64,000 nucleotides of DNA, taken from assembly GCF_007000325.2 (NCBI RefSeq), contig NZ_CP117267.1, positions 1,364,001 through 1,428,000 of the forward strand, given 5' to 3'. Position 1 is the first letter of the stretch, and every line of letters starts with the position of its first letter. The notes beneath the pieces were generated by a model, which saw only the letters and a list, made by a program, of their open reading frames with translations, did not search any database and was not told where the DNA came from. The DNA is from Rhizobium rhododendri. GTDB taxonomy: Bacteria > Pseudomonadota > Alphaproteobacteria > Rhizobiales > Rhizobiaceae. Made by a program: the position numbers and the translations under genes. Below, one piece after another: positions 1 through 9,989 of this stretch.

Positions 1-344
1 TGATAGGCGCATCGGGCGTCGTCTCGGCGCTGATGGGGGCTGCCTGCCGCTTTGCATTTCCGCCCGAGAAACGCGGGCCTCGCCCGATGGAATCGCACCT
101 CAATCCAAGACTGTCGATCATTGGCGCATTGCGAAGCCGGACAGTCCTGATGTTCATCCTGTTCTGGTTCTTCACCAATATCCTCATCGCCTTCGGCATG
201 CCGCTGATTGGCGATGGATCGCAGGACGTGGCATGGGACGCTCATGTCGGCGGCTTTATCTTCGGTTTCCTGCTCTTTTCGCTGTTCGACCGCCCGATAG
301 AATTGCCGACGCCGCCTGAAGACGTCGCCGCCATCGATGGCTGA
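1..344 (+). CDS. Rhomboid-family intramembrane serine protease, C-terminal part (cut by window start)
   Basis: The reading frame is already open at base 3 and begins inside the rhomboid active-site segment GASG, whose serine is the nucleophile. A hydrophobic stretch around FILFWFFTNILIAFG follows, then AHVGGFIFGFLL, matching the rhomboid AHxGGxxxG motif that supplies the catalytic histidine. Rhomboids are multi-pass inner-membrane proteases that cleave substrates within the membrane. The N-terminal half lies outside the window, so full length and start cannot be judged. Substrates are unknown. The next gene, a CBS protein, is on the same strand about 105 bases downstream. Confidence 0.85.
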   Translation, partial: IGASGVVSALMGAACRFAFPPEKRGPRPMESHLNPRLSIIGALRSRTVLMFILFWFFTNILIAFGMPLIGDGSQDVAWDAHVGGFIFGFLLFSLFDRPIELPTPPEDVAAIDG

Positions 345-451
345 AGGTTGCATTCCCGGCAACCTGAGTGCAACATCGAATTCCGGCCGCGCGGAGGGAG
401 GAGACCACGGGCGACCGGAATCCTATTGCGATTTCGAAAGGGGAGGATCGA

Positions 452-886
452 ATGCCAATTTCCGTAAAATCCATTTTGGACGCCAAGGGTCGCGCCGTGG
501 TGACCGTCGGTCCGGACACTACGCTGCTTGAGGCCGCTGCGATCCTTGCGGAACACCGCATCGGTGCGCTGGTGATCGGATCGCTCGGAGGCACTATCTC
601 CGGCATATTCACGGAGCGGGACGTTGTAAAAGCTGTTGCCAAATATGGCCGCTCCAGCCTCGACCAGCCCGTCGTAGAAGTGATGAGTTACAACATCGTC
701 CGCTGTAGCGAAGATTCGACGGTCGACGAGGTCATGGAGATGATGACCCAGAGACGGTTCCGCCATGTACCGGTGGAAGACGACGGCAAGCTCAGCGGCA
801 TCATTTCGATCGGCGACGTCGTCAAGGCCCATATCCGCGAGATTGAACTCGAGGCCGAACAGATCAAGGCCTATATTGCTGGATGA
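452..886 (+). CDS. CBS-domain pair protein
   Basis: A 144-residue protein made of two CBS motifs (about residues 8-65 and 75-130), with typical GIFTERDVVKAV and GIISIGDVVKAH segments. CBS pairs bind adenine nucleotides and usually sense energy charge or regulate a partner. There is no attached catalytic domain, so this is a stand-alone regulator type common in rhizobia. The ATG at 452 is chosen because GGGAGG lies 6-11 bases upstream; an upstream in-frame start at 368 would add 28 unrelated residues. The partner is unknown. Confidence 0.88.
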   Translation: MPISVKSILDAKGRAVVTVGPDTTLLEAAAILAEHRIGALVIGSLGGTISGIFTERDVVKAVAKYGRSSLDQPVVEVMSYNIVRCSEDSTVDEVMEMMTQRRFRHVPVEDDGKLSGIISIGDVVKAHIREIELEAEQIKAYIAG

Positions 887-959
887 AATATCCTGGGGAG
901 TGGGCTGATCACAGCACCTCCCCAGCCATGATTGCCGAACGAGCGCCACCCCACCCACT

Positions 960-1925
960 TCAGCGGGCGTAAGCTTCCTGCATGCGGCGAATCTCCGGAA
1001 GTCGGGCCGAAGCCTCCTCATAGCCGCGATCGATAGCCGCACCGGCGCGATAGAACTCGGAAAGGCCGATATCGCTCAGTCGCGGATGGAGCGCCAGATC
1101 CGGTGGATCGCCGGCAAGGCGCGCGCGCGAAATCCTGTCCTGTATGATGTTGAAGGCCTGCACCATGACGCCGGTCATGCCGAGCCTGGTGTACGGCGCT
1201 TCGGGCTGGCGATGGATGTCGGTCGCCGGCAGCAGAGCGTTGTGCTTGACCACGGCGGAGCGGCCGTAGAGATCGTAATTGAGGTTGACCGCGACGACCA
1301 GCGGCTGCTCGTAGGACCGGCAGACCGAGACCGGCACCGGATTGACGAGTGCGCCGTCGACGAGCGTTCGGTTGTTGCTGCGCACGGGCTCGAAAATTCC
1401 GGGCAGCGCGTAGGACGCCCGCAACGCTGTGATCAATGATCCGTTGGTAATCCACACCTCATGGCCGGTGTTGAGTTCGGCCGCCACGGCGACGAAAGGC
1501 CGGGGCAGGTCCTCGATGTTCAGCCCCTGCAGATGCTCCTGCATCCGCTTGGTCAGCCGCATCCCGCCGAACAGCCCGCTTCCGCCGATGGTCAGGTCGA
1601 GCAGGCTGGCAATGCGGCGCATGGTGAGCGAGCGGGCGAAGGATTCGAGTTCATCGAGCTTGCCGGCAAGATAGCAACCGCCGACGAGTGCGCCGATCGA
1701 TGTGCCGGCAATCATGCCGATCTCGATGCCGGCCTCGTCGAGCGCCCTCAGCACGCCGATATGCGCCCAGCCTCGCGCTGCGCCGCCGCCCAGCGCCAAC
1801 GCGATTTTCGCTTTGCTTGGAAGGACCGGAATGAGGGCCGTTGCGGAGAGATCGTTGCCTTTGGCCGGGGAGGTAACCGCCGGACTCTGTCCGGCGCCCT
1901 GACGATTGAAACGCCAGTTCAGCAT
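960..1925 (-). CDS. Patatin-like phospholipase (RssA-type)
   Basis: A 321-residue protein with the patatin signature: the oxyanion-hole segment GGGAARG (about residue 46), the nucleophile elbow GTSIG (Ser76) and the Asp of DGALVNPVP. These form the Ser-Asp dyad of patatin lipid acyl hydrolases. It resembles the RssA/YlbK group. The first 38 residues are variable, without a clear signal peptide, so a cytoplasmic or membrane-peripheral location is likely. It lies downstream of hisI on the same strand, separated by 116 bases. The physiological lipid substrate cannot be read from sequence. Confidence 0.88.
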   Translation of the reverse strand: MLNWRFNRQGAGQSPAVTSPAKGNDLSATALIPVLPSKAKIALALGGGAARGWAHIGVLRALDEAGIEIGMIAGTSIGALVGGCYLAGKLDELESFARSLTMRRIASLLDLTIGGSGLFGGMRLTKRMQEHLQGLNIEDLPRPFVAVAAELNTGHEVWITNGSLITALRASYALPGIFEPVRSNNRTLVDGALVNPVPVSVCRSYEQPLVVAVNLNYDLYGRSAVVKHNALLPATDIHRQPEAPYTRLGMTGVMVQAFNIIQDRISRARLAGDPPDLALHPRLSDIGLSEFYRAGAAIDRGYEEASARLPEIRRMQEAYAR

Positions 1926-2041
1926 CTTGTCTTCCTTCGAGGCGTATTGCGCCTCTTGTTATGTCGCGTCCCTTTTTGTTTGCCTGAACATCATACGTCG
2001 ACAGGACTTAACAGTGTAATGCCCTGCCGGATCAATTTGTC

Positions 2042-2488
2042 TTAATGGCCATACACATCGCGTGGGTCGAAGTGGCGGTGGGTGTCGACGATTCGCACCA
2101 CCGGCTTACCGTCCTGCAATTCGACAACCCGGTAGAAACACGAGCGGCGACCGGTATGGCAGGTTGCAGCGTGGCCACCCACCTCGACCTTCAGCAGGAT
2201 GGCATCCTGGTCGCAATCGGTGCGGATTTCCACCACCGTCTGGAGATTGCCGGAGGTTTCGCCCTTCTTCCAGATCTTGGCGCGCGACCGGCTGAAATAA
2301 TGCGCAATGCCGGTGCTGAGCGTGAGGGACAGAGCCTCGGCGTTCATGTGCGCTACCATGAGCAGGACACCATCACTGGCGTCGGTGACGACAGCGGTGA
2401 TCAGACCGCCATCGTCGAAACGCGGCGTGAACTCGCCGTCATCCTCAAGTTCCGCCTTGTCGCGGGAAGGCTCCCTGAATCCTATCAT
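2042..2488 (-). CDS. hisI: Phosphoribosyl-AMP cyclohydrolase
   Basis: HisI opens the purine ring of phosphoribosyl-AMP, the third step of histidine biosynthesis. The 148-residue protein carries the family core: the [15 protein letters not shown] segment, DCDQDAIL with the metal-binding Asp and Cys residues, and the zinc-binding [11 protein letters not shown]. The length fits the single-domain HisI form, without the HisE fusion of enterobacteria. It lies 19 bases downstream of folE on the same strand, so the two are likely co-transcribed; both enzymes are cyclohydrolases acting on purine ring systems. Confidence 0.95.
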   Translation of the reverse strand: MIGFREPSRDKAELEDDGEFTPRFDDGGLITAVVTDASDGVLLMVAHMNAEALSLTLSTGIAHYFSRSRAKIWKKGETSGNLQTVVEIRTDCDQDAILLKVEVGGHAATCHTGRRSCFYRVVELQDGKPVVRIVDTHRHFDPRDVYGH

Positions 2489-2507
2489 CGCAAACCGTCA
2501 CCTGAAA

Positions 2508-3122
2508 TTAGCGTCCGCGCACCAGCGTCATGAAACGCGCCTGCTCGGCCGGATCGACCTTGTAAGAGCCGGTGAACCGTGTCGTCAGCGTTGTCGATCC
2601 CTGCTTCTGCACGCCGCGCATGGCCATGCACATATGCTCGGCCTCGATCATGATTGCAACGCCACGAGGACGCAGCGTCTCGTCGATTGCGGTGGCGATC
2701 TGTGCCGTCATAGTTTCCTGGGTCTGCAGGCGGCGCCCGAAGATATCGACCACACGGGCGATCTTGGAAAGGCCAAGAACGCGGCCGTTCGGCAGGTAGG
2801 CCACATGAGCTTTTCCAATGATCGGCACCATGTGGTGCTCGCAATGGGAAAAGAACGGAATGTCGCGCACCAGAACCATGTCGTCGTAGCCAGCCACTTC
2901 CTCGAAGGTCCGGCCAAGCACATCTTCCGGATCCAGGTCGTAACCGGCGAACAGTTCGCGGTATGACTTGGCGACGCGTGCGGGCGTGTCGATCAATCCC
3001 TCCCGGGTCGGGTCGTCACCGGCCCAGCGGAGAAGGACACGCACGGCATCCTCGGCTTCCTTTTGAGTAGGACGATCCGGGTGGGTGTCGGTCAGCGCCA
3101 AATTCTTCAACACAGCGTCCAT
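2508..3122 (-). CDS. folE: GTP cyclohydrolase I
   Basis: FolE converts GTP to 7,8-dihydroneopterin triphosphate, the first step of folate synthesis. The 204-residue protein has the zinc-site segment [16 protein letters not shown], the [11 protein letters not shown] helix and a C-terminal FTGSYK...ARFMTL region, all typical of type IA enzymes. The length matches bacterial FolE. It is the first gene of a minus-strand folE-hisI pair and diverges from the Fe-S scaffold gene across a 272-base intergenic region that must hold both promoters. Confidence 0.95.
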   Translation of the reverse strand: MDAVLKNLALTDTHPDRPTQKEAEDAVRVLLRWAGDDPTREGLIDTPARVAKSYRELFAGYDLDPEDVLGRTFEEVAGYDDMVLVRDIPFFSHCEHHMVPIIGKAHVAYLPNGRVLGLSKIARVVDIFGRRLQTQETMTAQIATAIDETLRPRGVAIMIEAEHMCMAMRGVQKQGSTTLTTRFTGSYKVDPAEQARFMTLVRGR

Positions 3123-3394
3123 TTCAGGCTCTCCTGATCCGCGATAGGGATCGTTTCAGTCTCGTCAGCGACATTGCCAGCCGGACACGGCTTTCGGCAA
3201 AATCAGTCCATACGTCCAGATTCTCGCGGCCGTCGTACACTGTTTCGGGTGAAACTCGCAGAAGAGCGTTGTAAAATCATGTCCTACGAACGAGATACAT
3301 ATAGTACGGCACCCTTGATGTGAAAGTGTTCGATCGGACACGGTGTGTTTTTCGTTTAGAATACAGTGACCGCCATATCGGAGCCCGGAGCGCA

Positions 3395-3841
3395 ATGGAC
3401 GACATCTACAACACCAAAATCCTTGAGTTTGCCGGCAACATTACGCGTATCGGTGTGATCGAGGATGCGGACGCCAGCGCCAAGGCGCACTCGCGTCTAT
3501 GTGGCTCCCGCGTCACAATATGGCTGAAACTCGAGGGAAATATGGTCAGCGACTTCACCCACGACGTCAAGGCATGCGCGCTCGGCCAGGCTTCATCGTC
3601 GCTCATGGCACGCCATGTTGTCGGGGCGACCGTGTCAGAACTGCGCCAGGCTCAAAGCGACATGCTGGCGATGCTGAAGGCAGACGGCGAGGGGCCTGTC
3701 GGCCGATTCGAGGAGATGCGATACCTCCGCCCGGTCAAGGACTATAAGGCGCGGCACGCATCGACGATGCTGACATTCGACGCCGTCATCGATGCCATCG
3801 AGCAGATCGAGGCCAAACGCGGCGTAGCCGTGGAGGCCTGA
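3395..3841 (+). CDS. IscU/NifU N-terminal-like iron-sulfur scaffold protein
   Basis: A 148-residue protein related to the IscU/NifU-N scaffold fold. Two conserved cysteines are visible: Cys36 in LCGSRV and Cys61 in ACALGQAS. The third scaffold cysteine, expected in the RxxC region near KARHASTML, is absent. This two-Cys form is seen in the alphaproteobacterial paralogue that sits before yidD, so it may not assemble clusters in the classical way. The ATG at 3395 is preferred because conserved MDDIYNTKILEFA begins there. yidD follows three bases after the stop, so the two are probably co-transcribed. Confidence 0.85.
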   Translation: MDDIYNTKILEFAGNITRIGVIEDADASAKAHSRLCGSRVTIWLKLEGNMVSDFTHDVKACALGQASSSLMARHVVGATVSELRQAQSDMLAMLKADGEGPVGRFEEMRYLRPVKDYKARHASTMLTFDAVIDAIEQIEAKRGVAVEA

Positions 3842-3843
3842 CC

Positions 3844-4200
3844 ATGTGCGACGCGCACGGCCATGGCGACAAACCCCGCCAATCCAGAAACTATGCCGGT
3901 CCCTTCCGCAAGACCCCGGACCGACTGCTCGGTATTGGCCTGATCCGCCTCTACCAGCTGACACTTTCCGGCTTCATCGGCAATTCCTGTCGCCACCTGC
4001 CGACCTGTTCGGAATACGGCTATGAGGCAATCGCACGACATGGCCTCTGGCCCGGCGGCTGGATGACGTTGTTTCGCGTCGGCAGTTGCGGTCCTGGCGG
4101 CAGCAGCGGCTTCGACCCCGTTCCGGAGGTTCTCGAGCGCAGATACCGGTGGTGGACGCCGTGGCGATATCTGGCCCTACGCCGCTCGCCGGGCGCCTGA
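3844..4200 (+). CDS. yidD: Membrane protein insertion efficiency factor YidD
   Basis: A 118-residue protein with the YidD core: LIRLYQLTLSGFIGNSCRHLPTCSEYGYEAI followed by HGLWPGGWMTLFRVGSCGPGG, including the invariant three-Cys pattern. YidD is a membrane-associated helper of the YidC insertase. The N-terminal 20 residues (His- and basic-rich) and a C-terminal tail ending near 118 are longer than in E. coli. It starts only two bases after the Fe-S scaffold stop codon, implying translational coupling. Confidence 0.92.
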   Translation: MCDAHGHGDKPRQSRNYAGPFRKTPDRLLGIGLIRLYQLTLSGFIGNSCRHLPTCSEYGYEAIARHGLWPGGWMTLFRVGSCGPGGSSGFDPVPEVLERRYRWWTPWRYLALRRSPGA

Positions 4201-4362
4201 TGAACAACATCACACACGGCCGGGTAGAACATGAAGGGCGTGCCTGATCTTTACTCAAAGCCTGAAAACATCTATCAGGCGCTGCGAGATCGGCGGCCGA
4301 TTGCCCCGTCTCGTTTATGACGCACCACCCGCATTGGTTGGCGGGACTGGATAAGGAAGCTT

Positions 4363-6354
4363 ATGATGACGGACGCTATTTCCCTGACATTTCCCGATGG
4401 TTCGGTGCGCGGCTTTGCAGCCGGCGCAACAGGCCGGGATGTCGCCGAATCGATATCAAAGTCGCTGGCCAAGAAGGCCGTGGCGATTACCATAGACGGC
4501 ACCGTACGGGACCTCTCCGAACCGGTGACATCAGGGGCGATCGAGATCGTCACCCGTACCGACGCACGCGCGCTGGAACTCATCCGCCACGACGCAGCCC
4601 ATGTCATGGCAGAAGCCGTGCAAGAACTATGGCCCGGTACGCAAGTGACCATCGGTCCCGTGATCGAGAACGGTTTCTATTACGACTTTGCCAAGAACGA
4701 GCCGTTTACGCCGGACGACCTGCCCGTCATCGAAAAGAAGATGAAGGAAATCATCCAGCGCAACAAGCCGTTCACCAGAGAGATCTGGTCGCGCGAAAAG
4801 GCCAAGCAGGTATTTGCCGACAAGGGCGAGACCTACAAGGTCCAGCTGGTCGATGCGATCCCTGCCGGCCAGGATCTGAAGATTTACTACCAGGGCGACT
4901 GGTTCGACCTCTGCCGCGGCCCGCACATGGCCTCGACCGGCCAGATCGGCACTGCCTTCAAGCTGATGAAGGTGGCCGGTGCCTACTGGCGTGGCGACAG
5001 CAACAACCCGATGCTGACCCGCATCTACGGCACGGCGTTCGCCGAACAGTCGGAACTCGACAACTACCTGAACATTCTGGCTGAAGCCGAGAAGCGCGAT
5101 CATCGTCGCCTCGGCCGCGAGATGGACCTTTTCCATTTCCAGGAAGAGGGACCTGGCGTGGTCTTCTGGCATGGCAAGGGATGGCGGCTGTTCCAGTCGC
5201 TGGTATCCTACATGCGCCGGCGTCTTGCGCGCGACTACCAGGAAGTCAATGCGCCGCAGGTGCTCGACAAGTCGCTCTGGGAAACCTCGGGACACTGGGG
5301 CTGGTACCGCGACAACATGTTCAAGGTGACGGTTGCCGGCGACGAGACCGACGACGAACGCGTCTTCGCGCTGAAGCCCATGAACTGCCCCGGTCATATT
5401 CAGATCTTCAAGCATGGCTTGAAGTCGTACCGCGAACTGCCTGTACGCCTTGCAGAATTCGGCAATGTTCATCGCTACGAACCCTCCGGCGCGTTGCACG
5501 GGCTGATGCGCGTACGCGGCTTTACGCAGGACGACGCCCACATCTTCTGCACCGACGAACAGATGGCCGCCGAATGCCTGAAGATCAACGATCTCATCCT
5601 GTCGGTCTACGAGGATTTCGGCTTCCAGGAAATCGTCGTCAAGTTGTCGACACGGCCGGAAAAGCGGGTCGGGTCGGATGCCCTGTGGGATCGCGCCGAA
5701 GCCGTCATGATGGAAGTGCTCCAGACCATCGAGGCGCAATCGGGCGGGCGTATCAAGACTGGCATCCTGCCGGGCGAGGGCGCCTTCTACGGTCCGAAGT
5801 TCGAATACACGCTGCGTGACGCCATCGGCCGCGAATGGCAGTGCGGGACGACGCAGGTCGACTTCAACCTGCCGGAACGCTTTGGCGCCTTCTACATCGA
5901 CCAGAACTCGGAAAAAACCCAGCCGGTTATGATCCATCGCGCCATCTGCGGCTCGATGGAGCGCTTCCTCGGTATCCTGATCGAGAACTTCGCCGGTCAC
6001 ATGCCGCTGTGGATTTCACCGCAGCAGATCGTCGTCGCAACCATCACATCCGAGGCTGACGACTACGGCATGGAAGTAGCCGAGATGCTGCGCGAAGCAG
6101 GCCTGCAGGTCGAGACCGACTTCCGCAACGAGAAGATCAACTACAAGATCCGCGAGCACAGCGTCACCAAGGTGCCCGTGATCATCGTTTGCGGCAAGAA
6201 GGAAGCCGAAGAGCGCTCGGTCAATATCCGCCGCCTCGGTTCGCAGGCACAGACTTCGATGTCGCTCGATGCGGCTATCGAAAGCCTGACGCTGGAAGCC
6301 ACGCCTCCTGACGTTCGCCGCAAGGCAGCGGAGAAGGCGGCGCGGGCAGCCTGA
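4363..6354 (+). CDS. thrS: Threonyl-tRNA synthetase
   Basis: ThrRS charges tRNA-Thr. The 663-residue protein shows the full order: N-terminal TGS domain (about 1-66), editing domain with [10 protein letters not shown], class II catalytic core with MNCPGH (a zinc ligand Cys) and motif 2 around [17 protein letters not shown], and a C-terminal HGTP anticodon-binding domain (about 550-650). The ATG at 4363 is preceded by AAGGAA at 4353-4358. A perfect 13-bp hairpin follows the stop. No leader-peptide or T-box-like structure was recognised in the 162-base upstream gap. Confidence 0.97.
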   Translation: MMTDAISLTFPDGSVRGFAAGATGRDVAESISKSLAKKAVAITIDGTVRDLSEPVTSGAIEIVTRTDARALELIRHDAAHVMAEAVQELWPGTQVTIGPVIENGFYYDFAKNEPFTPDDLPVIEKKMKEIIQRNKPFTREIWSREKAKQVFADKGETYKVQLVDAIPAGQDLKIYYQGDWFDLCRGPHMASTGQIGTAFKLMKVAGAYWRGDSNNPMLTRIYGTAFAEQSELDNYLNILAEAEKRDHRRLGREMDLFHFQEEGPGVVFWHGKGWRLFQSLVSYMRRRLARDYQEVNAPQVLDKSLWETSGHWGWYRDNMFKVTVAGDETDDERVFALKPMNCPGHIQIFKHGLKSYRELPVRLAEFGNVHRYEPSGALHGLMRVRGFTQDDAHIFCTDEQMAAECLKINDLILSVYEDFGFQEIVVKLSTRPEKRVGSDALWDRAEAVMMEVLQTIEAQSGGRIKTGILPGEGAFYGPKFEYTLRDAIGREWQCGTTQVDFNLPERFGAFYIDQNSEKTQPVMIHRAICGSMERFLGILIENFAGHMPLWISPQQIVVATITSEADDYGMEVAEMLREAGLQVETDFRNEKINYKIREHSVTKVPVIIVCGKKEAEERSVNIRRLGSQAQTSMSLDAAIESLTLEATPPDVRRKAAEKAARAA

Positions 6355-6363
6355 GCGATCACC

Positions 6364-6394
6364 CTCTGACAGAGCCGTGCTGGCTCTGTCAGAG
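6364..6394 (+). terminator. Perfect hairpin after thrS
   Basis: Bases 6364-6376 and 6382-6394 form a perfect 13-bp inverted repeat with a five-base loop, starting ten bases after the thrS stop. There is no T-run behind it, so it is not a classical intrinsic terminator. It may stop transcription inefficiently or protect the thrS mRNA 3' end. Confidence 0.6.
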
Positions 6395-6460
6395 AACTGA
6401 CATCGAAGTGTAATATACCGACGCCAGTGTGATCAGGGGCGGGTCTTTCCCGGGATAATC

Positions 6461-7300
6461 GTGAAGCTCAAAGTGCTTTCCTACGCCAATGACCGTGACC
6501 CCCGGCTGAAGCGCTGGTTCATTCGCTCCATCGAGGGACTGTCGGGCCGGGATCGTTACGCGCGGCTTTACGACATCTGGCGCAGCGACATCGTTGCCTC
6601 CGGCGACCGGGTGTTCGGCAAGATGCTGGATCTTATCGACATCCGCATGGACGTGCGCGGCGCCTGGCCGCCGGCGAACCTGCCCGATACGCCGCTCGTC
6701 ATCGTCGCCAATCATCCCTTCGGCATCGGCGACGGAATCGCGGTGCTGGCGCTCGCCGAACAGCTCGGTCGCCCCTTCCGGGTGCTGATCAACGATGAAC
6801 TGCTCAAGGTTCCGGAGATGAGCGCCTATTCGCTGCCGATCTCGTTCGAGGAAACCCGCGAGGCGATGGCGATGAATATGCAGACCCGTCACGAAGCCGT
6901 TCGTCTCTTGAAGGAAGGCGTGACCATCATCGTCTTTCCCGCTGGTGGCGTGGCCACGGCGAAACGGGGCTTTGGGCTGGCTGAGGATCTGCCCTGGAAG
7001 ATTTTCCCGGCCAAGCTGGTGCAGGCAGCGCGGGCATCCGTCATTCCGATCTATTTCGAAGGCCAGAACGGCCGTCTGTTCCACCTTGCGAGCAAGCTAT
7101 CCCTGACGCTACGCATCTCTATGCTGATTCGGGAATTCCGACGCCTCTCCGGCAGCACGATCACCTCACATATCGGCGAACTCATCACCTTTGAAAAGCT
7201 CAGCGAGGGTGCCGATCGCAAGGATCTGCTGTCGCGACTTTATAGCGCCGTGTTCTCGATGGCGCCGCCGAAGCGCCCGGTTCTCAGCCGCGCCAGCTGA
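6461..7300 (+). CDS. PlsC-type lysophospholipid acyltransferase family protein
   Basis: A 279-residue acyltransferase of the glycerolipid (PlsC/AGPAT) superfamily. The acceptor-site motif is NHPFGIGDG (H-x5-D), the variant found in the haemolysin-related and ornithine-lipid-type branch rather than the usual H-x4-D. A second conserved block, VIVFPAGGVAT, corresponds to the FPEG substrate-binding region. The start is GTG at 6461; no ATG gives the conserved N-terminus. It probably acylates a lyso-lipid at the inner membrane; the substrate is not known. It stands alone between thrS and a convergent secreted-protein gene. Confidence 0.8.
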   Translation: MKLKVLSYANDRDPRLKRWFIRSIEGLSGRDRYARLYDIWRSDIVASGDRVFGKMLDLIDIRMDVRGAWPPANLPDTPLVIVANHPFGIGDGIAVLALAEQLGRPFRVLINDELLKVPEMSAYSLPISFEETREAMAMNMQTRHEAVRLLKEGVTIIVFPAGGVATAKRGFGLAEDLPWKIFPAKLVQAARASVIPIYFEGQNGRLFHLASKLSLTLRISMLIREFRRLSGSTITSHIGELITFEKLSEGADRKDLLSRLYSAVFSMAPPKRPVLSRAS

Positions 7301-7326
7301 GTTTGGCCGAACTGAGGTGAACCCGG

Positions 7327-8442
7327 CTAATCCATGCTGGTGCCGTCGTCGCCTGCGGGTAGCGGCGGCTGGACGGCCGAGGGGCCTCCCGCCTCGGGCG
7401 GCGCGGTTGGCGCTTGTGCGGCCGGCGCCTGCGGGGAAGGCGCCTGTTGCAGCTGGTCGTCAGGTCCGTTTTCGGGATCCTGCAGATCCTGCGGCTGCTG
7501 CTCTTTCATCAGCACCTCGACATCGGTGTTTTTGCCGGCCGCGACACTGAAATCCCGCTGATAGATCTTGTCCTTGTTGCGCGCGACCGCGGTGTAACGC
7601 CCCTCGGCCAGGATCATCGTCGGGAAGGCACTGACGCTCTCGCCGACAATGTCGCCGGCAGCCGTCAGCACGGACCAGGCTGTATCGGCAATAGCCTCGC
7701 CGCCGGCATCCGAAACCAGCTTGAAGGTGAGTTTTGCGGCGCGATGCTGGATCGTTGCCTCGGTCACCTTGCCGGCCTCGACCTGGATATCGGCGCGGAT
7801 GATGGCATTGACCTGCCCGTATTCCGAGACAATGTGGTAGGTCCCGGCGCTGAGTCCCACCAGCGTGTTCGGCTTGACGTCGGACATGACGAGACCGCGT
7901 GTCCCGTCCTCCTTCACCTCGTTGGAATAGACGGAAAAGCTGAGCTCGGCCGGTGGAATCCTGACATCGGAGCCGGACACCGCGTTGAGCAGGATACCGC
8001 CGGCATCGAGCACCATGACCTGCTTCTGCGTCTCGCCGCTTTCCGGCACTGTGAGCTTCTTGGTAACGCCGGCACGACCGAATGAAACGTTGACGAAATA
8101 ATCCCCCGGGCCGAGCTGAAAGGCCGCCGAACCGCCTTTGGAGCTTGCCACCAGCGGCAGTTTTCCGTCACCGCCAGCGACGGGACTGAACACGTACCAG
8201 GACAGACCCTGTTGCAAAGGCGGTCCATCCGCCGTCAGCTTGGCGTCGAGTGCGACATCGCGGATGGCGGCGGCCTTCTTGTCCGTCCCCGGGGAGATGA
8301 AAGCGTTTAGCTTCGGCATTTTCGCCGTACTGTCGAGCTGCTTGAATTCCTTGAAGGCATCGTCTGCCCGGACGGAGAGGCCGGTAGCGAGCAAAAGCAT
8401 CGCCGTCAGGCCTATACGACCGGTATGAACAAAAGCCGACAT
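7327..8442 (-). CDS. Secreted protein of unknown function with Pro/Gln/Ala-rich tail
   Basis: A 371-residue protein. An N-terminal signal peptide is visible (hydrophobic LTAMLLLATGL, cleavage near SVRA-DD), so it is exported. The body (about 45-320) is predicted beta-rich with repeated GxYxV-type strands, resembling surface or carboxypeptidase-regulatory-like folds, but no named family is recognised. The last 50 residues are low complexity, rich in Pro, Gln and Ala. The start is set at 8442, just before the signal peptide; the longer open frame to 8604 has no signal-like N-terminus. It converges with the acyltransferase gene. Confidence 0.75.
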   Translation of the reverse strand: MSAFVHTGRIGLTAMLLLATGLSVRADDAFKEFKQLDSTAKMPKLNAFISPGTDKKAAAIRDVALDAKLTADGPPLQQGLSWYVFSPVAGGDGKLPLVASSKGGSAAFQLGPGDYFVNVSFGRAGVTKKLTVPESGETQKQVMVLDAGGILLNAVSGSDVRIPPAELSFSVYSNEVKEDGTRGLVMSDVKPNTLVGLSAGTYHIVSEYGQVNAIIRADIQVEAGKVTEATIQHRAAKLTFKLVSDAGGEAIADTAWSVLTAAGDIVGESVSAFPTMILAEGRYTAVARNKDKIYQRDFSVAAGKNTDVEVLMKEQQPQDLQDPENGPDDQLQQAPSPQAPAAQAPTAPPEAGGPSAVQPPLPAGDDGTSMD

Positions 8443-8644
8443 GAATTCCCACCGATCGATGACGCGTATCAATCTGCAACAGAAGACCAACGCGGTGGCA
8501 AATTCAAGACCTTGGCCATCATAGCCCCCGGGTTTCGCATGGTTTTGTCCCTGCAGCGGCAATTGACATCGGCGCAACCGACAGCGACAAACCGGCATCG
8601 CCATTCATGACACTTGCGACCTTGTCGCCACGATGGAATTTCTG

Positions 8645-9232
8645 ATGAAAAACGACATCACGCTGATCGATTACCTCGCTGTCCGCCGGTCGACGCCTGC
8701 CTTCCAGATGTGCGAACCCGGGCCGGGCAGGGGCGAACTCGAGGACATGTTGCGACTGGCCTCGCGCGTGCCGGATCACGGCAAGCTCGCACCCTGGCGC
8801 TTTATCGTCTACCAGGGCAACGAGCGAGCCAAGATCGGCGAGGCGCTGCTGCAATTGGCGCTGGAGGCAAAGCCTGACCTTTCCGACGAAATGAGGAAGG
8901 TCGAACTCGCCCGGTTCACCCGCGCGCCTGTCGTCATCGCCGTCGTCAGCACCGCCGGACCTCATGTCAAGGTGCCCGAATGGGAGCAGGTCCTGTCGGC
9001 TGGCGCGCTCTGCCTCAATCTGTCGATGGCGGCCAACGCCCATGGCTATGTCGCGAACTGGCTGAGCGAGTGGTTTGCCTATGACGAGCGCGCCTATCCG
9101 TTGCTCGGCATCAGGCCCGGCGAGAAGGTTGCGGGTTTCATCCATGTCGGATCGACCACCTTCCCGATCACCGAGCGGCCGCGCCCTGAACTCAGCGACA
9201 CCGTGACCTGGGTCGGCGGAGGCGACGGCTGA
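8645..9232 (+). CDS. Nitroreductase-family FMN oxidoreductase
   Basis: A 195-residue member of the NfsB/YdjA-like FMN-dependent nitroreductase family. The N-terminal RRSTPAF motif (phosphate contacts to FMN), the [13 protein letters not shown] segment typical of the YdjA subgroup and the GY..NWLS...YD region are present. The start at 8645 begins conserved MKNDITL; an upstream ATG at 8633 adds four residues. Its stop overlaps the next gene's start by one base (TGATG), pointing to coupling with the FMN-binding flavin-reductase-type protein. The substrate is unknown. Confidence 0.85.
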   Translation: MKNDITLIDYLAVRRSTPAFQMCEPGPGRGELEDMLRLASRVPDHGKLAPWRFIVYQGNERAKIGEALLQLALEAKPDLSDEMRKVELARFTRAPVVIAVVSTAGPHVKVPEWEQVLSAGALCLNLSMAANAHGYVANWLSEWFAYDERAYPLLGIRPGEKVAGFIHVGSTTFPITERPRPELSDTVTWVGGGDG

Positions 9233-9843
9233 TGTTCTACAGCACGGACACCAACCGGCACGGCCTGTCCCACGATCCGTTCAAATCCATCGTCACGCCA
9301 AGGCCCATTGGCTGGATCGGCAGCAAGGGCAGGGATGGCTCGATCAACCTGTCGCCCTACTCATTCTTCAACGCTGTCTGCGACACCCCGAAGATCATCA
9401 TGTTCTCCTCGCAGGGCCGCAAGGACAGCGCCCGGAACGCTGAGGAGACCGGCGTCTTCACCGCAAATTTCGTCAGCCGCAACCTCCTCGAACAGATGAA
9501 CGCCTCTTCGGTGAGCGTACCCTATGGCGTCGACGAGTTTGCTGTCGCGGGTTTGACAGCGGCACCCGCTCAGCTGATCGATGCGCCCTATGTTGCGGAG
9601 GCCTTCGCCGTGCTCGAATGCAGGGTGACGGAAATCCGTAATCCCATGACCTTGTCCGGGACGCCGGCCAACAATTTCATGGTGTTCGGCGAAGTCGTCG
9701 GCATCCACATCGACGAGGCAATCATCCGCGACGGGCGCCTCGACATGGAACTGGCACAGCCCATGGGCCGCATGGGCTATATGGACTACAGCGAGGCCAG
9801 CACCGTGTTCGAACTGCTGCGTCCACCCACGCCAAAGTCGTAA
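9232..9843 (+). CDS. Flavin-reductase-like FMN-binding split-barrel protein
   Basis: A 203-residue protein of the flavin reductase (split barrel) family. The N-terminus IVTPRPIGWIGSKG and INLSPYSFFNAVCDTPKIIMFS match the conserved FMN-binding portion of the DIM6/NTAB-type subgroup, and HIDEAIIRDGRLD is typical of its C-terminal half. It is translationally coupled to the upstream nitroreductase by a one-base overlap, so the two probably act on related substrates or share reducing equivalents. No aromatic-monooxygenase partner is visible nearby. Confidence 0.85.
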   Translation: MFYSTDTNRHGLSHDPFKSIVTPRPIGWIGSKGRDGSINLSPYSFFNAVCDTPKIIMFSSQGRKDSARNAEETGVFTANFVSRNLLEQMNASSVSVPYGVDEFAVAGLTAAPAQLIDAPYVAEAFAVLECRVTEIRNPMTLSGTPANNFMVFGEVVGIHIDEAIIRDGRLDMELAQPMGRMGYMDYSEASTVFELLRPPTPKS

Positions 9844-9989
9844 TTCGATGTCGATTTACCCGTCGTCGGCCAATTCGACAATCTTACCGGACGCTTAACG
9901 CCTATGGTGAACCAATCATAAACTTTTTGCCGCTAGCATCGGAATCACAGTAGCGGACGGCAGCCGTCCCCAACATCGAGGCCGGAAAA

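Noticed and set aside
4627..6000. Minus-strand 457-residue open frame
   Set aside because: It runs antisense to thrS, which has clear family motifs; high GC creates such shadows.
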